32,994 bases of DNA from Oscillospiraceae bacterium (GTDB lineage: Bacteria; Bacillota; Clostridia; Oscillospirales; Oscillospiraceae). Under the pieces are notes generated by a model, which saw only the letters and a program-made list of their open reading frames with translations, made no database searches and had not been told where the DNA came from. A program made the translations under genes and the position numbers. Each line of letters starts with the position of its first letter. The stretch's first letter is position 1. Location of the stretch: assembly GCA_015067925.1 (NCBI GenBank), contig SVLN01000014.1, positions 1 through 32,994 of the forward strand. Reading direction: 5' to 3'. Below, in pieces: positions 28,772-32,994 of this stretch.

Positions 28772-30612
28772 ACGGCATGGATATCCCCTCCATGGCGCCG
28801 GGCGGCGGCAAGCCCAGCTCCAGCATCATGGCAAGTGTCATTGAAAAAGGCAGCGGCAACGGCAAAAAGACCTTCAAGCGCCTGATGTCGTATCTGCCCG
28901 CCCACCTGTGGAAGGTCATTCTGGTCCTGATCCTCACGGCCGTGTCCACCACCTTCGCAGTCATCTCCCCCCAGCTTCTGGGCGATGTGACCACCTCCCT
29001 GCAGACCACTGTCCAGGCAGGTCTGGGCGTGGACTTCCCCTTCATCATCCGCACCCTGATGATCCTGGCCGTCATGTATTTAGCCTGTTTTGGGTTGGAT
29101 TACCTGGCCACCTGGATCATGGTGGGTGTAGCCCAGAAGATCATCCGTACCCTGCGCCACGAGATCAACGAAAAGCTCTCGCGTCTGCCTCTGCAGTACT
29201 ACGACAGCCATCCCTACGGCGACGTGATGAGCCGCGCCACCAACGACGTGGATCTGGTCTCCCAGACCCTGCAGACCACCCTTTCCCAGGTGGTTTCCGC
29301 AGCGGTCACCATCGTGGGCATCACCATCATGATGCTGCGCATCCATCCCCTGCTGACAGTCATCTGCATTCTGACTCTGCCCGCAGGTGCGATCATCACC
29401 CGCTCCATCGTGCAGAAGAGCCAAAAGTACTTCCGCCGCAACAGCATGTTCCTGGGCAAGCTCAACGGCTTCATTGAAGAGGTTTTCACCGGCCATCACA
29501 TCGTCAAGGCCTTTGGCCGCGAAGAGGCCACCATGGCAGACTTCGATGCAGACAACCGTCAGCTCTTCAAGGCAGGCACCGTTTCCCAGCTGGCTTCGGG
29601 AACCTCATATCCCCTCAATGGTCTGGTGTCGGATCTGGCCTACATCGCTATCTGCGGCATCGGCGGCTTCGGTGTGCTAAATGGCACCATTCCTCTGGGC
29701 GACGTGCAGGCTATGATCCAGTACTCCCAGAAGTTCTCCGGCCCCATCGGCACCCTGAGCAACATCACCAACTCCATCCAGAGCGCCTTTGCCGGTGCTG
29801 AGCGTGTGTTTGAGCTTCTGGACGAGCCGGAGCAGATCCCCGACGAAGAGGGCGCTCTGGCGTCTCCCACCCGCGGCGCCATCCGTTTCCGCGATGTGAG
29901 CTTCTCCTACTCCCCGGACCAGAGCTTGATCGAGCACTTCAATCTGGACGTGGCTCCCGGCGAGAGCGTGGCCATTGTGGGTCACACCGGTGCCGGCAAG
30001 ACCACCCTGGTGAACCTGCTGCTGCGCTTCTACGATGTGCAGGAAGGCGCCATTGAGCTTGACGGCGTGGACATCCGCTCTGTGCCCAGAGAGGTTCTGC
30101 GCAGCCGCTTCGGCATGGTGCTGCAGGACGCATGGCTGTTTGAAGGCACCGTGCGGGAGAACATCGCCTACGGTGCCCGGGATACTGCAGCAGACGACAA
30201 GGCGCTGCGCAAGGCTGCCAAAGCCAGCTTTGCCGACGGCTTCATCTCCGGTCTGAGCGAGGGCTATGACACCGCCCTCAAGGGCGAGGCCGCGGGCATC
30301 TCCGCCGGTCAGCGCCAGCTGCTGACCATCGCCCGGGCAGTCATCTCCGACCCCAGCGTACTGATCCTGGACGAGGCCACCTCCTCCGTGGACACCCGCA
30401 CCGAGCAACTGCTGCAGCAGGCCATGGAACAGCTGATGCAGGGCCGTACCACTTTCATCATCGCCCACCGCCTATCTACCATCCGCCACGCCAAGACCAT
30501 TCTGGTCATGGACGAAGGCCGGATTGTCGAGCAGGGCAACCATCAGCAGCTGATGGATAAGCGCGGCGTTTATTACGAACTACTGCGCGCCCAGTTTGAA
30601 GGCGGCGAATAA
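28762..30612 (+). CDS. Heterodimeric ABC exporter subunit with consensus catalytic Glu
   Basis: The 616-residue half-transporter carries an N-terminal extension of about 40 residues rich in Gly and Ser (APGGGKPSSSIM) ahead of the six-helix domain. The nucleotide-binding domain has Walker A GHTGAGKTT, Walker B ILDEATSSVD with the catalytic Glu, and H-switch IIAHRLST, but its signature is ISAGQRQ instead of LSGGQ. Combined with its partner, one composite ATP site is fully consensus (this Walker A/B plus the partner's LSGGQ) and the other is degenerate at both faces, the complementary pattern expected of a true heterodimer. AAGGGAG lies about 10 nt ahead of ATG 28762, and the gene overlaps the partner by 10 nt. 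Confidence 0.93.
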   Translation: MAVNGMDIPSMAPGGGKPSSSIMASVIEKGSGNGKKTFKRLMSYLPAHLWKVILVLILTAVSTTFAVISPQLLGDVTTSLQTTVQAGLGVDFPFIIRTLMILAVMYLACFGLDYLATWIMVGVAQKIIRTLRHEINEKLSRLPLQYYDSHPYGDVMSRATNDVDLVSQTLQTTLSQVVSAAVTIVGITIMMLRIHPLLTVICILTLPAGAIITRSIVQKSQKYFRRNSMFLGKLNGFIEEVFTGHHIVKAFGREEATMADFDADNRQLFKAGTVSQLASGTSYPLNGLVSDLAYIAICGIGGFGVLNGTIPLGDVQAMIQYSQKFSGPIGTLSNITNSIQSAFAGAERVFELLDEPEQIPDEEGALASPTRGAIRFRDVSFSYSPDQSLIEHFNLDVAPGESVAIVGHTGAGKTTLVNLLLRFYDVQEGAIELDGVDIRSVPREVLRSRFGMVLQDAWLFEGTVRENIAYGARDTAADDKALRKAAKASFADGFISGLSEGYDTALKGEAAGISAGQRQLLTIARAVISDPSVLILDEATSSVDTRTEQLLQQAMEQLMQGRTTFIIAHRLSTIRHAKTILVMDEGRIVEQGNHQQLMDKRGVYYELLRAQFEGGE

Positions 30613-30623
30613 AACGAAAAAAG

Positions 30624-30651
30624 AAAGCCAATCGCTTTTGCGATTGGCTTT
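30624..30651. terminator. Terminator-like hairpin, copy 1 of an identical pair
   Basis: AAAGCCAATCGC-TTTT-GCGATTGGCTTT is a perfect 12-bp stem 11 nt after the exporter stop codon. Its longer T run is on the minus strand (TTTCTTTTTTC), so it is a better stop for leftward transcripts than for the exporter mRNA. Confidence 0.8.
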
Positions 30652-30758
30652 CAGCGTGTCGAAAATATTTTTCGCCCCGCTGTGCGGTTTTCAAAACATT
30701 CTTAGAATGTTCCGAAAACCTGTTTTACTATACGCGAAGGGGGCTTTTTGCCCCCTTC
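30652..30758. repeat. Three tandem hairpins between the duplicated terminators
   Basis: Hairpin A: CAGCG (30652-30656), a 3x3 internal loop, CGAAAA/TTTTCG with a 3-nt loop, CGCTG (30678-30682). Hairpin B: GGTTTTC (30686-30692), a 3x3 internal loop, ACATTC/GAATGT with a 3-nt loop, GAAAACC (30714-30720). Hairpin C: GAAGGGGGC/GCCCCCTTC (30736-30758) with a TTTTT loop. A and B share the same unusual architecture with different sequences. I see no coding frame with a ribosome binding site here; 30759-30811 shows nothing further I can identify. Confidence 0.6.
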
Positions 30759-30811
30759 TCCCTTCCCCCGCTGCTCTATTGCGGAGGCCACACGCAGTTT
30801 GGAACAAGCTT

Positions 30812-30841
30812 AAAGCCAATCGCTTTTGCGATTGGCTTTTC
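30812..30841. terminator. Terminator-like hairpin, copy 2 of an identical pair
   Basis: The same 28-nt palindrome as at 30624-30651 recurs exactly. Here the T run is on the plus strand (GGCTTTTCTTTATTC), suited to stopping the rightward exporter transcript. It also lies just behind the convergent YczE-like gene. Confidence 0.85.
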
Positions 30842-30853
30842 TTTATTCATTAT

Positions 30854-31513
30854 TCATTTTGAGAAACAGATCTTGTCCACAATGGGGCCCAGGGGCTTTT
30901 TGAACACACCCACAAGTCGGCCCGCAAGGATCGCCGTGATGATCGTACCCTCGCGGACGCCCAGCAGAGAACGAAACCAGACCAGGCTCAGGATCACCGC
31001 AATAACCACCACGGAGGAGTCAAGAATGCTCTTCATCTTGGGGAAGGGTTTGTTCGTCTTCTTAGCCACGCAGGCAATCAGGCCCTCCATGGGCATGGGC
31101 ACCAGATCCGTCTGCATGAACAGCATCACACCCAGGCCGATGAACACGATGCTGATGGCCACCATGGCCAGCTGTCCGAAATAGGTGGGAAAACAGAAGT
31201 CGCCCAGCAGCATCTTCGCAAAATCCACAAAGTAGCCGAAAATGGTGGAAAACACGATCTGCAGCAGGTTGATGGGCCGGAATTCCCGGCGCAGAATGAT
31301 GATCTGCAGCAGGATCAGAAAGCAGAAGAACACCGTCACGCAGGTGCCCAGCTGCACACCAAGGATCTGGCTGACCACAAAGGGAAAAGAGTTCACAGGG
31401 CTCACACCCAGATTTCCGTTGACGGAAAAGGCCACGCCCGTGGCAAGAATAAACATGCCCAAGCAATAGATCAGGATGCGGAATATAAACTGAATCGGGG
31501 TGCTTTTTTTCAT
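30854..31513 (-). CDS. YczE/YitT-like integral membrane protein
   Basis: The 219-residue protein has about five to six hydrophobic segments: FIFRILIYCLGMFILATGVA, LGTCVTVFFCFLILLQIIIL, a segment near 85-100, LAMVAISIVFIGLGVMLFM, and SSVVVIAVILSLVWFRSLLG. The first segment followed by NGNLGVSPVNSFPFVVSQ, and the later TDLVPMPMEGL and REGTIITAILAGRLVGVF, match the YczE/YyaS/YitT group (DUF6198-like). Their function is not established; some are next to transport or stress genes. ATG 31513 is preferred to the adjacent GTG 31516, with AAAGGA about 10 nt upstream. It lies 87 nt after the alpha/beta hydrolase gene but has its own promoter. Confidence 0.8.
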   Translation of the reverse strand: MKKSTPIQFIFRILIYCLGMFILATGVAFSVNGNLGVSPVNSFPFVVSQILGVQLGTCVTVFFCFLILLQIIILRREFRPINLLQIVFSTIFGYFVDFAKMLLGDFCFPTYFGQLAMVAISIVFIGLGVMLFMQTDLVPMPMEGLIACVAKKTNKPFPKMKSILDSSVVVIAVILSLVWFRSLLGVREGTIITAILAGRLVGVFKKPLGPIVDKICFSK

Positions 31514-31555
31514 CACAACGTTCCTTTCGCAGCATTTTTATGCTGTGTGCGGTCA

Positions 31556-31584
31556 ATTGTACATGAATGTTTGAAAAAAAGCAA
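31556..31584 (-). promoter_or_regulatory. Promoter of the YczE-like gene
   Basis: Minus-strand TTGCTT (31584-31579), 17 nt, then TACAAT (31561-31556). A small hairpin, AGCAT/ATGCT (31530-31543), follows in the leader. Confidence 0.6.
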
Positions 31585-31600
31585 GAATCAGTTCGATTTT

Positions 31601-32470
31601 TTACCAAAAACGACGCGGCGGCTCCGTCAATTCGATATGGAATCTCTGTTTCAGCCAGGTGTGCACCAGCGCCGACCAGGGCGCAGTCTGCGGAATGCTT
31701 TCCACAACATACACCGCACTGAGCTCATCCGCCAGAGAGAAACCGTGCCCCGGCCCCTCAAAAATATGCAGTTCCACAGGCAGTCCGTGTTCGCGCATTG
31801 CTAAGGCAAAGCGCATGGAATCGGCAGAGGGGACGACCGGATCGGTTAAATTATGGATCACAAAGCACGGTACCGTGTTTTCACTGATGCGTTCCTTGGG
31901 CGTAATGGACATCAGCGCATCCTTGTCATCCTTGCGATCTGCCAGCAAGTAACGGCCAATGGAATCCACAAGGCAGTCCTCTGCGTGGTCGAATTCCAGC
32001 ACTGGGTATACCAGAACCGCCGCCTGCACGCGAAAATCCTCACTGGGTCTTCCGTAGGTCTCGCTCAGGAGGGGATTGTTCCAATCCGTAGCCACCATCG
32101 CTGCCAGGTGTCCGCCGGCAGAAAAACCGCTGACTGCGATCTGGTTGGGATCCACGCCGTATTCTTCCGCGTGATCGCGAATATGCAGGATTGCCGCGCC
32201 GGCATCCAGCAAAGGCTGCGGCCAGGTGGTATCGTGTTCGTTTTTGCCCCACTGTCCCACAGAATAGTACAAAACAAACGCCTGATAGCCCATATTCATA
32301 AAACGAATGGCCACCGGCTCACACTCAGAAGCGGTACAGATCTGGTACGATCCACCGGAGATGACCAATACGGCCGGCCGCGGCGTAATGACATTTTCCG
32401 GATTTCTGACGTAACTGGTCAGCCAGACGTCATCGCGCCCTTCACGGGGGTAAACCTTATTCTGAATCAT
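31601..32470 (-). CDS. Alpha/beta hydrolase, acetyl-esterase/BD-FAE-like
   Basis: The 289-residue cytosolic protein has no signal peptide. It has an early strand AVLVISGGSY in the place of the oxyanion HGG motif, the nucleophile elbow SGFSAGGHLA, an acid in NLTDPVVPSADS and the catalytic His in EGPGHGFSLADE. This triad spacing and the DAGAAILHIRDHAEEYGVDP segment match esterase_lipase/BD-FAE family carbohydrate or acetyl esterases related to AxeA-type enzymes; the substrate is uncertain. An ATG at 32488 overlaps the ribosome binding site GGAGGG (32480-32486), so the real start is ATG 32470, 8-9 nt behind that site. The gene is leftward and followed by the YczE-like gene. Confidence 0.85.
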   Translation of the reverse strand: MIQNKVYPREGRDDVWLTSYVRNPENVITPRPAVLVISGGSYQICTASECEPVAIRFMNMGYQAFVLYYSVGQWGKNEHDTTWPQPLLDAGAAILHIRDHAEEYGVDPNQIAVSGFSAGGHLAAMVATDWNNPLLSETYGRPSEDFRVQAAVLVYPVLEFDHAEDCLVDSIGRYLLADRKDDKDALMSITPKERISENTVPCFVIHNLTDPVVPSADSMRFALAMREHGLPVELHIFEGPGHGFSLADELSAVYVVESIPQTAPWSALVHTWLKQRFHIELTEPPRRFW

Positions 32471-32540
32471 GATGTGCTTTCCCTCCATATTATATTTGCA
32501 GCGGTCTGTACCGAGATCTTCTGCAATTTGCTTTTTTGTT

Positions 32541-32549
32541 ATTATATCA
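32541..32549 (-). promoter_or_regulatory. Extended -10 promoter of the alpha/beta hydrolase gene
   Basis: TGATATAAT on the minus strand (32549-32541) has a TGn extension and a perfect -10; the -35 position (TTTCAA, 32569-32564) is weak. A second TATAAT at 32494-32489 is too close to the ribosome binding site to be the main promoter. Confidence 0.5.
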
Positions 32550-32639
32550 GAATGCGACGTTTTTTGAAACAGCCATCATATCTGTTCCGCAAAACCGTTT
32601 TGTAATGCTTTTCCTCTCATTTTTTCAAAAAATCCCCTT

Positions 32640-32668
32640 GTATCGACATCGTTTCGCGGGAAATGCTA
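32640..32668 (+). promoter_or_regulatory. Possible sigma-G-type promoter of the spore protein gene
   Basis: AATGCTA (32662-32668) matches 6 of 7 positions of the sigma-G -10 consensus CATNMTA. GTATC (32640-32644), 17 nt upstream, is a poor match to the -35. The call leans on the forespore expression known for this gene family. Confidence 0.3.
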
Positions 32669-32710
32669 TGTCTGCGATACCCAATCAAAACGAAAAGGAG
32701 ATGCGTTACA

Positions 32711-32908
32711 ATGTCCAAGTCCAACAACCAGCTGAACATTCCCGAGGCACGCGATGCCATGAACAAGTTCAAGATGGAGGCTGCCAGCGAAGTCGGTGTC
32801 AACCTGAAGCAGGGTTACAACGGCGACCTGACCAGCCGCGAGGCCGGCTCCGTCGGCGGCCAGATGGTCAAGAAGATGATCGAGGCCTACGAGCGCGGTC
32901 TGCAGTAA
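32711..32908 (+). CDS. Alpha/beta-type small acid-soluble spore protein (SASP)
   Basis: The 65-residue protein begins MSKSNNQLNIPEARDAMNKF, then KMEAASEVGV, which corresponds to the GPR protease cleavage segment, and ends SREAGSVGGQMVKKMIEAYE, the conserved DNA-binding C-terminal region of alpha/beta SASPs. These proteins coat and protect spore DNA and are degraded at germination. ATG 32711 is chosen over the frame's earlier start (32663) because AAGGAG (32695-32700) lies 10 nt ahead and the family begins there. The gene indicates a spore-forming organism. It is monocistronic, with a terminator 9 nt after the stop. Confidence 0.95.
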   Translation: MSKSNNQLNIPEARDAMNKFKMEAASEVGVNLKQGYNGDLTSREAGSVGGQMVKKMIEAYERGLQ

Positions 32909-32917
32909 GCAGCCGAA

Positions 32918-32949
32918 GCGGCAGATACCAGCCGGTATCTGCCGCTTTT
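32918..32949 (+). terminator. Terminator of the SASP gene
   Basis: GCGGCAGATACC (32918-32929) pairs perfectly with GGTATCTGCCGC (32934-32945), followed by TTTTC and more T residues. Confidence 0.95.
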
Positions 32950-32962
32950 CTTTTCCGCTGCC

Positions 32963-32991
32963 TTGCATTTTGTCGGCGCTTGTTGTAAAAT
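32963..32991 (+). promoter_or_regulatory. Promoter for a gene beyond the right edge
   Basis: TTGCAT (32963-32968), 17 nt, then TAAAAT (32986-32991), directly behind the SASP terminator. The gene it drives is outside the window. Confidence 0.5.
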
Positions 32992-32994
32992 GGT

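Noticed and set aside
29080-30468. Long minus-strand frames opposite the exporter subunit
   Set aside because: Mirror frames of a GC-rich ABC exporter gene, without motifs or start signals.
30624-30841. CRISPR-like repeat pair
   Set aside because: Only two copies, 160 nt apart, each a perfect terminator hairpin; there are no regular spacers and no cas genes.
32489-32494. TATAAT immediately upstream of the first ATG of the alpha/beta hydrolase as its promoter
   Set aside because: Initiation from it would begin inside the ribosome binding site at 32480-32486; the extended -10 at 32541-32549 gives a workable leader.

Overview
The window looks like chromosomal DNA of a GC-rich, spore-forming member of the Clostridia, most like the gut Oscillospiraceae group. 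The grounds are an alpha/beta-type small acid-soluble spore protein at the right edge, Gram-positive-style lipoproteins, strong AAGGAGG-type ribosome binding sites, sigma-A promoters, many intrinsic terminators, and an anaerobic gene set (radical SAM maturase-like enzyme, FeoAB, a C-glycoside deglycosidase-like pair). The genus assignment is inference. I see no rRNA, tRNA, IS element, phage gene or CRISPR array.

Layout. (1) 1-854 (-): 5' part of a sugar-type ABC substrate-binding lipoprotein gene. (2) 1102-9404 (+): one consensus promoter, a leader peptide with an attenuator, then eight tightly packed genes aroF-tyrA-aroB-aroA-aroC-pheA-aroEK-aroQ and a terminator. Together they encode every step from PEP + erythrose-4-phosphate to chorismate, plus the prephenate branches to Phe and Tyr. 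(3) 9406-11442 (+): a dienelactone-hydrolase-like protein and an anSME-type radical SAM/SPASM protein, closed by a large inverted-repeat region. (4) 11668-19327 (-): six-gene operon of three lipoprotein adaptors, one double-FtsX permease and two ATPases, one ATPase carrying an AbrB-like tail. (5) 19379-20875 (-): MATE transporter. (6) 20946-22547 (-): C-glycoside deglycosidase-like beta and alpha subunits. (7) 22653-23623 (-): formiminotransferase. (8) 23654-26180 (+): feoA-feoB plus a small Cys-rich protein behind a promoter with two DtxR-like boxes. (9) 26183-26821 (-): unknown membrane-anchored protein. (10) 27002-30612 (+): heterodimeric ABC exporter, followed by a hairpin-rich intergenic region. 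(11) 30854-32470 (-): YczE-like membrane protein and an alpha/beta hydrolase. (12) 32711-32908 (+): spore protein.

The most notable system is the aromatic operon control. An 18-residue peptide, MTRCFTAEYFYFYFTFTK, has 5 Phe and 3 Tyr but no Trp, matching the operon's end products. It is followed by three mutually exclusive RNA pairings that read as a complete ribosome-mediated attenuator. Other notable items are the deglycosidase-like pair without its partner oxidoreductase nearby, the three-adaptor ABC machine with an AbrB-tailed ATPase, and two unusual structured intergenic regions.
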